Below are positions 7,662 to 15,848 of a stretch of 64,000 bases of DNA, piece after piece (positions within the stretch are counted from its first letter, which is position 1; each line of letters opens with the position of its first letter). The position numbers and the translations under genes were made by a program. Under the pieces are notes generated by a model. It made no database searches. It had not been told where the DNA came from and was given only the letters and a program-made list of their open reading frames with translations. Where the stretch lies: the NCBI GenBank assembly GCA_910588035.1, contig CAJUPY010000006.1, positions 62,001-126,000 of the forward strand, in the 5' to 3' direction. This DNA comes from an uncultured Muribaculaceae bacterium. Lineage in GTDB: Bacteria > Bacteroidota > Bacteroidia > Bacteroidales > Muribaculaceae.

Positions 7662-10004
7662 ATGCAAAAAAGTGCTTATCTCGGTTTGACACTGCTGATG
7701 TCGACCTTGCCCTCAATGGCTGAAGTCATTACTCCTCAACAGGCCATCGACCGCGCATTCATGGCCGATAAAGGTAAATTGAGAACACTGACACCAAACA
7801 GGCATCAAGATCTCCGACTGGTCAAGACAGTCGAGGCATCGTCTCAACCGGCGGTTTATCTTTTTTCTGCTGAAGAATCGTCTTGTTTTTATGTGATGCC
7901 GGCCGATGATTGCATTTCAAGCACGATTTTGGGATATGGGGAAGCATTCGTTTCCGACGACAACGGGCTTCCACCGGCGTTTGTCGACTGGATCGAGGAT
8001 TATGCCGACCAGATAGCATGGCAGCGGGAACATCAGAGCGACACAAAATATTTAGTCAAGAGTGTCAACCGCCAACCGATAGCACCGTTGATTTCAACAA
8101 AATGGAGTCAGTCTGCGCCTTACAATGCCAAATGTCCGATGGACGGTTCATCGCTCAGCGTGACCGGGTGTGTGGCTACGGCAATGGCCCAGGTTATGAA
8201 ATATCATAACTGGCCCGTCAGAGGCACAGGTTCCAACACATATACCAGCAACGGCAAGACGCTGTCACTCGACTTCAGTACGATCACGTTTGACTGGGAC
8301 AACATGCTTGACAAATATGACGGCACTTCTGATCCGGCCGTCAACCGTGAGGCTGTCGCTGAACTGATGTATGCTTGCGGAGTGTCGGTAAACATGGATT
8401 ACAGCTCAAGCGCGAGCGGTGCTGTTACCGCTAATGTGGCGACTGCGCTTTCAACCTACTTCGGTTACGATAAAGGAGCGGTTTTTTACAACCGCGAGTT
8501 CTATGGTATTGCCGAATGGGAAGATATGGTCTATGGTCAGCTTGAGAAATTTGGCCCGGTGCAGTATTCAGGACGAAACTCGGAAGGTGGACACTCGTTT
8601 GTCTGCGACGGATACAACAGCGACGGATTTTTCCACATCAACTGGGGCTGGGGAGGCTTAAGCGACGGCTATTTCAAACTTACGGCACTTGATCCAGATT
8701 CACAGGGCATCGGCGGTTCTTCTTCAGGCTACAACATCAATCAAGGAATGGTTGCCAACATCTGCAAGGCGGGAGAGGGAAGTGGAACGTTGTCGCCTAA
8801 ATTCACTTGTGCCGGCGAATTTTCCGTTTCTCCGACTAAAGCGTCTCTCGGATCGGTTGTGACCGTCGAGGGAGGTTTTTACAACGGTGCAGCCGGATCA
8901 ATGGCTATTTATGTCGGTCTGAGAATCACTGCTCCCGATGGAAGTGAGACAATATTGACCGGAACGGGTGCCACACTCTCCCCGAATTATGGTTGGAATT
9001 GGTTTCGCGTAACACTTCCAAAGACTCTTGCCGAGGGTACATATCAGGTTGAACCGGTTTTTAGATTGACGGGAGGAGAATGGAATAAGGTGCCGATCAA
9101 AATCTCATATCCTCAATATGTTATTATGACTGTGTCGGGCAACACTGCGGAATTCACAAAAGCAGATGCTCCAAAGTTGAGTGTAGGAGATATCGACTGC
9201 AAGTCTCCGTTCTACATTGGCAATGAGTATCTGGTTTCTGCCCCGGTCATCAATGATGGAGATTCTGAGTTCCTGGGTTCTATTTGTGCCTTCCTGATGG
9301 ATCAGTCTACGCAAGAAGCGGTGGCTTTTGGCGATGATATCATGCTCGACCTTCTTCCTGGTGAGGAATTAGATCTTGACTACAACGGATCGTTCACTCC
9401 GGTTGACGGTGTGACATTAACTGAAGGAACATATTATTTCGGATTCTGCAATCCGACAACGGGCGAGGTGCTCTCATATACCGAGATATATCTCCGCGAC
9501 AAACCTGCCATAACTTCGCTGTCTGCAACGCAAATAAACGTCAGTGGTGCTCCAAACAAAGTCAATCGTGATAAATTTGAATTCTCGACTGATTTGACTT
9601 GTACGGCCGGTTATTTCGCCGGACGTCTCCACAGTTATATATTTCACGCCGAAGGTGGTAGTTCGTTGAAGCATTTCTATAGCGAACAACTGTTCATTGA
9701 ACAGTCACAGATAACAAAGGCAATTTTCAACGCATCTTATCCGGAGGGCGATTTCAACAAACAATATTTTGTGGCAATAAGGAATCACGATAACACAAAA
9801 TGGCTCGTTAACGGATCTTTGTTCAAGTTTGACAAGAACTCCGGGGTTGAATCGGTCGAAACTGACAAAGAGGTGGAAAATATCGAGATTTATAACCTGT
9901 CGGGTATCAATGTGACCGGTGAGGAACTGCTCCCCGGTTTCTATGTCGTCCGCACCTATTACAACGACGGTTCTGTCGAAAACCGCCGGGTCGCTGTAAA
10001 ATGA
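7662..10004 (+). CDS. C10-family (streptopain-like) cysteine protease with a T9SS-like tail
   Basis: 780 aa with an N-terminal signal peptide (SAYLGLTLLMSTLPSMAE). Residues about 20-130 look like the inhibitory propeptide of SpeB/PrtT-type zymogens. The catalytic domain begins near 'PLISTKWSQSAPYNAKCP'. The active-site Cys lies in 'TGCVATAMAQVMKYHNWP' (near residue 169) and the His in 'GGHSFVCDGYN' (near 310), followed by 'FHINWGWGG'. Several Ig-like beta domains follow (about 380-710), then a short tail 'IEIYNLSGINVTGEELLPGFYVV' ending in K, like a T9SS type A sorting signal. Self-activating secreted protease is the expected role. The downstream lipoprotein gene starts inside its stop codon region (ATGA overlap). 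Confidence 0.88.
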   Translation: MQKSAYLGLTLLMSTLPSMAEVITPQQAIDRAFMADKGKLRTLTPNRHQDLRLVKTVEASSQPAVYLFSAEESSCFYVMPADDCISSTILGYGEAFVSDDNGLPPAFVDWIEDYADQIAWQREHQSDTKYLVKSVNRQPIAPLISTKWSQSAPYNAKCPMDGSSLSVTGCVATAMAQVMKYHNWPVRGTGSNTYTSNGKTLSLDFSTITFDWDNMLDKYDGTSDPAVNREAVAELMYACGVSVNMDYSSSASGAVTANVATALSTYFGYDKGAVFYNREFYGIAEWEDMVYGQLEKFGPVQYSGRNSEGGHSFVCDGYNSDGFFHINWGWGGLSDGYFKLTALDPDSQGIGGSSSGYNINQGMVANICKAGEGSGTLSPKFTCAGEFSVSPTKASLGSVVTVEGGFYNGAAGSMAIYVGLRITAPDGSETILTGTGATLSPNYGWNWFRVTLPKTLAEGTYQVEPVFRLTGGEWNKVPIKISYPQYVIMTVSGNTAEFTKADAPKLSVGDIDCKSPFYIGNEYLVSAPVINDGDSEFLGSICAFLMDQSTQEAVAFGDDIMLDLLPGEELDLDYNGSFTPVDGVTLTEGTYYFGFCNPTTGEVLSYTEIYLRDKPAITSLSATQINVSGAPNKVNRDKFEFSTDLTCTAGYFAGRLHSYIFHAEGGSSLKHFYSEQLFIEQSQITKAIFNASYPEGDFNKQYFVAIRNHDNTKWLVNGSLFKFDKNSGVESVETDKEVENIEIYNLSGINVTGEELLPGFYVVRTYYNDGSVENRRVAVK

Positions 10005-10570
10005 ATAAAACGATTTCTCGAGTCATCGCTATGATTATGGCGGTGACTCTTTTTTGCTCGTGTCATGCATCACCGCGTAGCGGTGTCACACAGATAGATC
10101 AACCGGCTCCTGAACCGGCTCCTGTCGAGATTGAAGCGTCGCGTCAGGTGATGATTATGCCACGTGCCGTTGTCTATAAGACAAACGGTGACTATGACGA
10201 TAATGTAATGGTCACATTGACACAAAACCGTCGTTCTCTTGTGTCTTTTCCAGCCCCGGGCGACGTCGGGAGTTTTAGTAACCCGGTCAAACTATCTGAC
10301 GGTTGGCTGCTTGACCGCCGTGGATCGATCGGACGAAATACCGCGTTTCTGACGTGGACCTATGAGAATTATTCCAAACTTGAAACACCTCCGTCTCCAG
10401 ATCAACTTATGAAATCGGTCATCGGGCAAGCTCGTGTCACTTCTTTTGTCACTCTGCCGATGACCCCCGACGAGGCGTTGGCCGACACTGCGCGTTGCAA
10501 CAAGCTGATTTCAGTTGGTTTTCCAGGGTGTAAAATGGTGTCTCTGGAGGTGGAGTCACCGATGTTATAA
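10001..10570 (+). CDS. Lipoprotein of unknown function, translationally coupled to the C10 protease
   Basis: 189 aa. The N-terminus 'MIMAVTLFCSCHAS' is a hydrophobic stretch ending in a Cys suited to lipidation, so an envelope lipoprotein is likely. The rest, with 'VVYKTNGDYDDNVMVTLTQ', 'DGWLLDRRGSIGRNTAFL' and 'VTLPMTPDEALADTARCN', resembles a conserved uncharacterised Bacteroidales protein as I recall it; I do not know its function. It overlaps the protease stop by 4 bp (ATGA), which favours coupled translation. C10 proteases often sit beside an inhibitor gene (Spi-type), so an inhibitor or immunity role is possible but is only inferred from position. Two Cys occur in the mature part. Confidence 0.75.
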   Translation: MNKTISRVIAMIMAVTLFCSCHASPRSGVTQIDQPAPEPAPVEIEASRQVMIMPRAVVYKTNGDYDDNVMVTLTQNRRSLVSFPAPGDVGSFSNPVKLSDGWLLDRRGSIGRNTAFLTWTYENYSKLETPPSPDQLMKSVIGQARVTSFVTLPMTPDEALADTARCNKLISVGFPGCKMVSLEVESPML

Positions 10571-10613
10571 ATTAAATGTCCTCCCGATCAAATAGAGAAA
10601 ACAGTAGAACAGA

Positions 10614-11141
10614 ATGGAAGTCATAAAAATATCACATTACCGGTCTCAGGTTGGTGAGATGCTTCTCGGTTCCTATGGCGAAAAGATTTGCATCTGCGAC
10701 TGGAAGATCAATCCGCGGCGTGGTGTGATCGACCGACGCATAAGCCGGCATCTGAATGCAATCTACGATGAGGGCATGTCAGATGTCATGATAGACACTG
10801 TGAAACAGCTTGATGAGTATTTCGCCGGGAAGCGCAGGGAGTTTTCAATTCCGGTGGTATTTACCGGTTCTCCTTTTCAGTGTGGTGTGTGGTCTGAACT
10901 GATGAAGATACCATATGGCACAACGATGTCGTATGCCGAACTTGCCAAACGCATCAATAATCCGAAAGCTGTCCGTGCGGTAGCTTCAGCCAACGCGACA
11001 AATCCGATTTCAATATTAGTGCCGTGTCACCGGGTTATAGGCAGCAACCATAAGTTGACAGGCTATGGGGGCGGATTGGATGTCAAGCAACAGCTGCTTG
11101 ACCTTGAGGAGCGTGTAATCGGAGCATCACTCACGTTATGA
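10614..11141 (+). CDS. ogt: Methylated-DNA-[protein]-cysteine S-methyltransferase
   Basis: 175 aa. The C-terminal domain carries the MGMT active-site motif 'PCHRVIG' (acceptor Cys near residue 138), preceded by the helix-turn-helix segment 'IPYGTTMSYAELAKRI' and the arginine-finger region 'PKAVRAVASANATNPI'. There is no N-terminal Ada zinc/HTH module, so this is the small suicide alkyltransferase of Ogt type, which removes O6-alkyl groups from guanine in DNA. It is followed 83 bp later by prfB, which has its own promoter. The gap upstream (43 bp) shows no clear promoter box, so it may be read through from the protease/lipoprotein pair. Confidence 0.9.
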   Translation: MEVIKISHYRSQVGEMLLGSYGEKICICDWKINPRRGVIDRRISRHLNAIYDEGMSDVMIDTVKQLDEYFAGKRREFSIPVVFTGSPFQCGVWSELMKIPYGTTMSYAELAKRINNPKAVRAVASANATNPISILVPCHRVIGSNHKLTGYGGGLDVKQQLLDLEERVIGASLTL

Positions 11142-11169
11142 CTCATTTTGCCGTTCGGCAAATAATTGC

Positions 11170-11177
11170 TACCTTTG
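11170..11177 (+). promoter_or_regulatory. -7 box of the prfB promoter
   Basis: TACCTTTG, with TTTTG at 11146-11150 as the -33 box (19-bp spacing), is a complete Bacteroides promoter 48 bp before the prfB ATG. Confidence 0.7.
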
Positions 11178-11224
11178 CCGACGATAATAATTAAGTATTA
11201 ACATCTCAAAACCTGACGATAACA

Positions 11225-12344
11225 ATGATTACCCAGGAACAGCTAAAAGAGACCTTTGAACGCAAGCTCGCGTTGAGGAGGTATCTTTGACATCGACAGT
11301 AAGATAATCCAATTAGAAGAGGAAGAACTCCGGACCCACGTGCCTGACTTTTGGGAACACCAGAAGGAGGCTCAGGCACAGATGAAAAAAATAAAGGATA
11401 TTCAGGCGTGGATCGACGGATACAAAGAGGTTGATTCGGCAGTGGAAGAGCTTCAGAACGGGTGGGACTTTCTAAAGGAAGGCCTGGTCGAGGAAGAAGA
11501 ACTTGATGCATTGTATGCTGACGCTATTGCCAAGATAGAAGCTCTTGAGTTGCGTAACATGCTCCGCCGTGAGGAAGATAAACTTGGCGTCGTTTTGAAA
11601 ATAAACTCAGGTGCCGGCGGCACCGAGAGCCAGGATTGGGCGTCAATGCTGATGCGCATGTATCTGCGCTATGCCGAGAAACACGGCTACAAAACGTCAA
11701 TCGCCAACTTGCTTGAAGGTGATGAGGCCGGCATCAAGTCATGTACGATAAACATCGAGGGTGACTATGCTTATGGATACCTCAAGAGTGAGAACGGTGT
11801 GCACCGTCTTGTCAGAGTGTCGCCCTACAATGCCCAGGGCAAACGCATGACTTCATTTGCGTCGGTGTTTGTGACACCGCTTGTTGACGACACAATCGAG
11901 GTCAAGGTCGAACCGGCTCTCTTGTCATGGGACACTTTCAGAAGCGGAGGCGCCGGCGGACAGAATGTGAACAAGGTGGAGTCGGGTGTGCGTCTGCGAT
12001 ATCAGTTCACTGATCCCTACACCGGAGAGAAAGAGGAAATTCTGATCGAGAACACCGAGACACGTGACCAACCTAAGAACAAGGAAAACGCTCTTCGTCA
12101 GCTGCGTTCGATTCTGTATGATAAAGAGTTGAAACACCGTCTTGAAGAACAGGCTAAAGTCGAGGCCGGAAAGATGAAAATCGAGTGGGGCTCACAAATA
12201 CGTTCTTATGTGTTTGATGACCGACGTGTAAAGGATCACCGCACCAATCATCAGACATCTGATGTCAACGGTGTCATGGACGGTGAGATCGATGATTTTA
12301 TAAAGGCATATCTTATGGAATTTGCCGGAAATGAAGAAAAATGA
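11225..12344 (+). CDS. prfB: Peptide chain release factor 2, with programmed +1 frameshift
   Basis: The product needs a +1 shift: frame 0 runs from ATG 11225 through 21 codons to an in-frame TGA at 11288-11290. Skipping T11288 joins it to the long frame 11289-12344, giving about 372 aa, the normal RF2 length. The shift site is the classic one: AGGAGG (11276-11281) Shine-Dalgarno-like spacer, slippery CTT (11285-11287), then TGAC. RF2 reads UGA, so the site gives autoregulation. The peptidyl-hydrolysis motif 'GGAGGQNVNKVESGVR' is intact. The codon-recognition loop reads 'VSPYNAQGKRMTSF', i.e. SPY in place of SPF. The 3' end overlaps argB by 4 bp. Coordinates: join(11225..11287,11289..12344). 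Confidence 0.96.
11276..11291 (+). promoter_or_regulatory. Programmed +1 frameshift element in prfB
   Basis: AGGAGG, a 3-nt TAT spacer, slippery CTT and stop TGA followed by C reproduce the canonical RF2 recoding site. Low RF2 slows UGA decoding and lets peptidyl-tRNA slip by +1, restoring RF2 synthesis. Confidence 0.96.
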
Positions 12345-13117
12345 AACAGAACCTTACACTTATCAAAGTAGGAGGTAAAATCGTCGAGCAACCGGCCTCA
12401 TTGGCCTCGTTGCTCGACGATTTTGCTCATATTGACGGTCAAAAAGTGCTCGTTCACGGCGGTGGACGTTCTGCGACGGCGATGGCGACACGCCTCGGCG
12501 TCGAGACTGTCATGATCGAGGGTCGCAGAGTGACGACTCCCGAGATGCTGGAAATTGTGACTATGGTCTATGGTGGCCTTGTCAACAAAAATATTGTCGC
12601 AGGGCTTCAGGCAAGAGGCATCAATGCTCTCGGGTTGACCGGAGCCGACATGAATGTTTTGACCGGACACAAACGTGATGTCAAGACGGTCGACTATGGA
12701 ATGGTAGGCGATGTCGACCGTGCCGACGGTTCACGTCTCGCTTCATTGATCGAGACTGACGTGGTGCCTGTAATGGCTCCCCTGATTCACGATGCCAAAG
12801 GCAACATGCTCAACACCAATGCCGACACTATTGCTGGAGAGACAGCCAAGGCTCTGTCGCCATTTTTTAACGTCACCTTGGTCTTCTGTTTCGAGAAACC
12901 AGGAGTGCTGAGCGATGAAAATGACGATAACTCGGTTATTCCGTTGATGACACCCGACATGTTCAGACAGCTCACGGAGTCGGGCGTAGTTTGTGGAGGA
13001 ATGATTCCGAAACTGACAAACGCATTTGAAGCCCTGAGAAGCGGGGTAGGTGAGGTGATAATCACCTCGGCCGACTCGCTGTCAGATCTTTCAAAGGGTA
13101 CGCACGTCAGACTTTGA
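12341..13117 (+). CDS. argB: Acetylglutamate kinase
   Basis: 258 aa. Amino-acid-kinase fold: 'TLIKVGGKIVE' supplies the phosphate-binding Lys/Gly-Gly, 'VLVHGGGRSATAMA' is the conserved acylglutamate-binding loop, 'LGLTGADMNV' follows, and 'NTNADTIAGETAKAL' contains the catalytic Asp region. It phosphorylates N-acetyl- (or, in some Bacteroidetes, N-succinyl-) glutamate in arginine synthesis. ATG overlaps the prfB stop (ATGA), so its translation is probably coupled to completion of RF2. Other arginine-related genes in the window are the ArgD-like aminotransferase at 36952-38094 and carAB at 53254-57556; they are not clustered with it. Confidence 0.93.
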   Translation: MKQNLTLIKVGGKIVEQPASLASLLDDFAHIDGQKVLVHGGGRSATAMATRLGVETVMIEGRRVTTPEMLEIVTMVYGGLVNKNIVAGLQARGINALGLTGADMNVLTGHKRDVKTVDYGMVGDVDRADGSRLASLIETDVVPVMAPLIHDAKGNMLNTNADTIAGETAKALSPFFNVTLVFCFEKPGVLSDENDDNSVIPLMTPDMFRQLTESGVVCGGMIPKLTNAFEALRSGVGEVIITSADSLSDLSKGTHVRL

Positions 13118-13124
13118 CGCAGGT

Positions 13125-13625
13125 TTATTTCCCGACTAATTTCTGTGCGTCGGGATACTCCATTGATTTCATTGGAACCCGGGTCACTGATTCGGGTATT
13201 TTCGAATCGTCATATTCTGATGCCGGCACTATTCCGGCAGCCACCACTGCATCGCGTCCGTTCACGAAGTAAATGGCATCCGCACCAAGTTTACAGAGTG
13301 CTATATAGTCGGCTGTGACAGGCTCATTGACAACATAGACCACAGCATTTTTAAGTGAGTTCAGTCGCGATTTGGCAATTGCAGATGAGACTGCCGTTGC
13401 ATTGGCCGACGGACGTCCGCTGCTTCTGAATGCGCCGTTGAGAATGATGACGGCACCGTCAGGGGTGCCCTGTTGTTTGATACTTGCATTGGCTGCCTCT
13501 GTCGCCATGTCCATGTAGACCATATCGGTCGGATTTATTTTGTCGACTTTGGTTATGGGCACACCTGCGGTCAGGGCATGTCCGGCTGCAATCAAGAGCG
13601 AAATGGCGATGATCAGTTTTTTCAT
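13125..13625 (-). CDS. Exported cytidine-deaminase-fold pseudoenzyme (zinc ligands lost)
   Basis: 166 aa. It starts with a clear signal peptide (MKKLIIAISLLIAAGHALTA), so the product is exported. The mature part aligns with the guanine deaminase encoded just upstream: 'YMDMATEAANAS' with 'YIDLASRLAEEN', 'GAVII' with 'GAVIV', and an ungapped stretch from 'SLKNAVVYVVNEPVTAD' against 'SLKGCVVYSSCEPCPMC' through 'LGADAIYFVN'/'AGVERVYYGN'. The ligands are gone: HAE is replaced by ATA/AVS, and both Cys of PCxxC by V and D. It therefore cannot be a zinc deaminase; a binding or structural role is possible. It lies 18 bp after the deaminase gene on the same strand. The homology is my by-eye alignment. 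Confidence 0.75.
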   Translation of the reverse strand: MKKLIIAISLLIAAGHALTAGVPITKVDKINPTDMVYMDMATEAANASIKQQGTPDGAVIILNGAFRSSGRPSANATAVSSAIAKSRLNSLKNAVVYVVNEPVTADYIALCKLGADAIYFVNGRDAVVAAGIVPASEYDDSKIPESVTRVPMKSMEYPDAQKLVGK

Positions 13626-13643
13626 GTTGAATTTATTTGATTG

Positions 13644-14135
13644 TTAGTATTCGACTTTGTCGGGTTTCTCTGCCCACATTCTAAATGCCTCACCTGCACG
13701 TGTGCGGTCGACATGAATGCAGGGAATGGCCCGTTCGACTTTAGGTTTGTCAAACTCGCGGTAGATGAATTTATCGCTGAAATTAATGGCATCGGCATCG
13801 TCTTGGGTGTTGCCATAATAGACTCTCTCGACACCGGCCCAGTAGAGTGCGCTGAGACACATCGGACATGGTTCGCATGAACTGTAGACGACACACCCTT
13901 TCAGAGAGTAGGTCTGACCTTCCTGACACGCATTTCTGATAGCATTCACTTCGGCATGGGCTGTCGGGTCGTTGCTGAGGGTGACAGTGTTGACTCCTGT
14001 CGCGACTACTTTTCCGTCACGAACAATGACTGCGCCGAACGGGCCCCCGCCTCGGTCTACATTCTCTTCTGCAAGTCTTGAGGCTAAATCTATGTATTTT
14101 CGGTCATCATCGGTGACCTTTATCGTTTCTTTCAT
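13644..14135 (-). CDS. guaD: Guanine deaminase (CDA-fold nucleoside/base deaminase)
   Basis: 163 aa. The zinc and catalytic motifs are complete: 'HAEVNAI' (His ligand, proton-shuttle Glu) and 'PCPMC' (two Cys ligands). The overall pattern, 'GGPFGAVIVRDGKVVATG', 'SNDPTAHAE', 'YSSCEPCPMCLSALYWAG' and the C-terminal 'FIYREFDKPKVERAIPC' with 'MWAEKPDKVEY', closely follows Bacillus-type GuaD, which converts guanine to xanthine, more than it follows TadA. The cytosolic protein should act as a dimer. It is separated from yraN by 79 bp, so it may have its own promoter, though I see no clear box. The next gene encodes its exported zinc-less relative. Confidence 0.85.
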   Translation of the reverse strand: MKETIKVTDDDRKYIDLASRLAEENVDRGGGPFGAVIVRDGKVVATGVNTVTLSNDPTAHAEVNAIRNACQEGQTYSLKGCVVYSSCEPCPMCLSALYWAGVERVYYGNTQDDADAINFSDKFIYREFDKPKVERAIPCIHVDRTRAGEAFRMWAEKPDKVEY

Positions 14136-14214
14136 TGTTTGCTGAATTAGGTTAGTAATATATAAGACGCGTGTCGGTTGAAAAAGTTTAGATTGTCGGG
14201 TGATGTTTGTGAAA

Positions 14215-14586
14215 TCATCTGTAACTTTTCAACGGAGGAAAAAATGCATCGGACAAGTGATCGACTGTGTAGCTGTCGCCCGTTCTTGTGATTATCACAA
14301 TGTCAAACTGCACTTCGTGAGGAAGGCTGTTGGCGATCATGTAGGCATTTGCCGATTTTACCAGGTGGGCCTGTTTCGCCTTTGTGACAGCAAGGGTGAC
14401 ATCGATGATCGGTTCAGTTCTGGTCTTGACCTCGACAAAGACTACACGGTTGCCTTTCATGGCGATAATGTCAACTTCATAGGGTGGCAGACGCCAGTTT
14501 CGTTCCCTGATCGCATAGCCTGAGGCGATCAGCTGCTCTACAGCGATATTCTCGCCCCATTGACCTATTTCGTTGTGACGGGCCAT
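14215..14586 (-). CDS. YraN/UPF0102 family protein
   Basis: 123 aa, the normal family length. The endonuclease-like core is visible: 'GENIAVEQLIASGYAI', 'RNWRLPPYEVDIIAM' and 'VVFVEVKTRT' (D...ExK of the PD-(D/E)xK fold). UPF0102 proteins resemble Holliday-junction resolvases in fold, but their role is not established. The gene begins 5 bp after the stop of the cytosolic oxidoreductase gene and is probably co-transcribed with it, without an evident functional link. Confidence 0.88.
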   Translation of the reverse strand: MARHNEIGQWGENIAVEQLIASGYAIRERNWRLPPYEVDIIAMKGNRVVFVEVKTRTEPIIDVTLAVTKAKQAHLVKSANAYMIANSLPHEVQFDIVIITRTGDSYTVDHLSDAFFPPLKSYR

Positions 14587-14591
14587 GGTTG

Positions 14592-15842
14592 TCAGTTGTC
14601 GCGGGTAATCATTCGGTTTTGTAGTCGGCTGACCTCTGCATCGAAACAGATGTGGTGGCTTTCCAGCGAATTCTCAATCGAGGTCGTCAGGCTGTTTTTA
14701 AGGCCTGATATGAAGTTAGTGAAGTCTTCAATCAGACGAAGATCCGCTCCGGCATGGAATTTCTGTTCCGAAAGGTGTGAGAAATCCATGACGCGGCGTG
14801 AGCGGTCTTTGAAACGTTTGACTTCGATGGTGTGTTCGTCCCCATTGATCTCGCCCCCGGTAAGGCAGATGTGAGTGACCCGGTTGTCATCAAGAGTGAA
14901 ACAGTCCATTGACAGCTCGACAGTGACTCCGTTTTCCATTTCCATTGCCAAAATCTGGTGATCGACAACATCATTGTCACACCGGTAGACACATCTTCCG
15001 AACGGACCGTCGGAAAGTTCACGGTCTATCACTTGCTCAAGTGTCATGTCTTCCGGAATATCGAAATTGGAAGTCCATTCACGACGTCTCTTGTATAGGT
15101 CAACGGCAGAAAATTGACATTTCTGTTCTATAGCGCAGTCAACACATCGTGACGACGACAGTTCAGGTGCTTCCGAGGCTCTGAACCAACGCAGCGACCC
15201 GAAAGAAGAAAGTTTCGCATATCGTGATTCAGTGAGCCACACCATCAGGTCGACATCGTGACAACATTTGCTCAGAAACATTGGATTTGAATTTGCCGTA
15301 CGGCTCCATTTTCCTCTCACATAGCTATGGGTGGAGCGGTCGGTCCCGACTGATGCCCTGTGGCTTATGCTGACAAGGGAACCAAGTTCGCCTGAACTGA
15401 CAAGTTCCTTGATCATCATGAAATAGGGATGATAGCGCAACACATGACATGTGGCGACCGACAGCCCTCGCAAAGAAGCTTCGGCTGCGATTCCATCGCA
15501 TTGGTCTGAAGTGCAGGCGATCGGTTTTTCAAGCAAGACATGGCAGCCGTGTCTGAGTGCTTTGAGGCAAGGCTCGTAGTGCATGTCGTCGGGAGTGCAT
15601 ATTATGGCCGCGTCGGTTTTTATGTCTGAGGCGAAAAAATCGTTCCAATCGCTGAAACAGCATTCGTCGGAAAGGTGTGCGGCCTCGGCCATTTTTTTGC
15701 GTCGTAATTCGACAATCTCGACAACCGCCGACACTTTTATTCTGTCGGGGTTGTCGAGAATGTATCTAAGGTATTTCCAAGCACGGTTTCCGGCGCCTAT
15801 AATGACGACAGAAACCGGAGATGTAGCTTTTTCTGAATCCAT
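14592..15842 (-). CDS. Gfo/Idh/MocA-family oxidoreductase (cytosolic)
   Basis: 416 aa without signal peptide. The Rossmann motif 'VVIIGAGNRAWKYL' lies near residues 12-25, 'ICTPDDMHYEPCLKAL' follows, and the family EKP motif is 'LLEKPIACT'. The C-terminal half contains the (beta-alpha-beta) substrate domain with 'KCCHDVDLMVWL' (the conserved His/Asp region). A cysteine cluster 'SSRCVDCAIEQKCQFS' near residues 225-240 is an added element. It is a NAD(P)-dependent sugar dehydrogenase/oxidase candidate, placed 6 bp after the HEAT/DUF1080 gene, consistent with reducing a 3-keto sugar inside the cell (inference). Confidence 0.88.
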   Translation of the reverse strand: MDSEKATSPVSVVIIGAGNRAWKYLRYILDNPDRIKVSAVVEIVELRRKKMAEAAHLSDECCFSDWNDFFASDIKTDAAIICTPDDMHYEPCLKALRHGCHVLLEKPIACTSDQCDGIAAEASLRGLSVATCHVLRYHPYFMMIKELVSSGELGSLVSISHRASVGTDRSTHSYVRGKWSRTANSNPMFLSKCCHDVDLMVWLTESRYAKLSSFGSLRWFRASEAPELSSSRCVDCAIEQKCQFSAVDLYKRRREWTSNFDIPEDMTLEQVIDRELSDGPFGRCVYRCDNDVVDHQILAMEMENGVTVELSMDCFTLDDNRVTHICLTGGEINGDEHTIEVKRFKDRSRRVMDFSHLSEQKFHAGADLRLIEDFTNFISGLKNSLTTSIENSLESHHICFDAEVSRLQNRMITRDN

Positions 15843-15848
15843 TAAGGT

